Assembly (NCBI GenBank): GCA_902477615.1
Contig: CABSHY010000098.1
Span: 1-5,382, forward strand
Source of the DNA: an uncultured Sutterella sp.
Lineage (GTDB): Bacteria; Pseudomonadota; Gammaproteobacteria; Burkholderiales; Burkholderiaceae_F
DNA length: 5,382 bases
Direction: 5' to 3'
This document shows, piece after piece, positions 5,370 to 5,382 of this stretch (position 1 is its first letter; every line of letters begins with the position of its first letter). Both the position numbers and the translations under genes were made by a program. The notes below the pieces were generated by a model. The model saw only the letters and a program-made list of their open reading frames with translations. It was not told where the DNA came from and did no database searches.

Positions 5370-5382
5370 ACACCGCAATTAC

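Overview
The window carries a bacterial housekeeping cluster read on the minus strand. In transcription order it is fimV (3160-4914), truA (2351-3154), accD (1435-2319), folC (101-1369), and the first 31 codons of a further gene (1-95). A small divergent gene of unknown function lies on the plus strand (5080-5328). The order fimV-truA-...-accD-folC-(SPOR protein)-cvpA-purF is known from Beta- and Gammaproteobacteria. With the moderate base composition, this suggests a betaproteobacterium, perhaps a host-associated Burkholderiales member such as Sutterellaceae. That placement is inferred from gene order and protein style only.

Layout: fimV encodes an inner-membrane, peptidoglycan-associated hub protein. 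truA follows after 5 bases and encodes the tRNA pseudouridine synthase for positions 38-40. accD follows after 31 bases and encodes the carboxyltransferase beta subunit of acetyl-CoA carboxylase. A 65-base spacer holding a strong UUCG-capped hairpin separates accD from folC (dihydrofolate/folylpolyglutamate synthase). The truncated gene starts 5 bases after folC. The tight spacing implies one transcript, probably starting in the 165-base gap between fimV and the divergent gene. The genes trpF, trpB and trpA, which often lie between truA and accD in relatives, are absent here. The genes share an operon rather than a pathway: cell-pole/envelope, tRNA modification, fatty-acid and folate functions.

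The most striking feature is a perfect 31-bp inverted repeat inside truA (arms 2600-2630 and 2663-2693). It continues inward as a weaker 11-bp pairing, giving about a 42-bp stem with a 10-base loop. One arm encodes the ordinary TruA sequence before the RANAFLHHMVRN motif. The other replaces, without changing length, the block that normally reads like F-R-x-x-x-C-Q. The simplest reading is a local template-switch (quasipalindrome) event that overwrote part of a conserved gene with the reverse complement of a segment about 30 bases away. An assembly artefact must be excluded. I see no phage, insertion sequence, CRISPR array, tRNA or rRNA, and no stretch of more than 300 bases lacks a gene.
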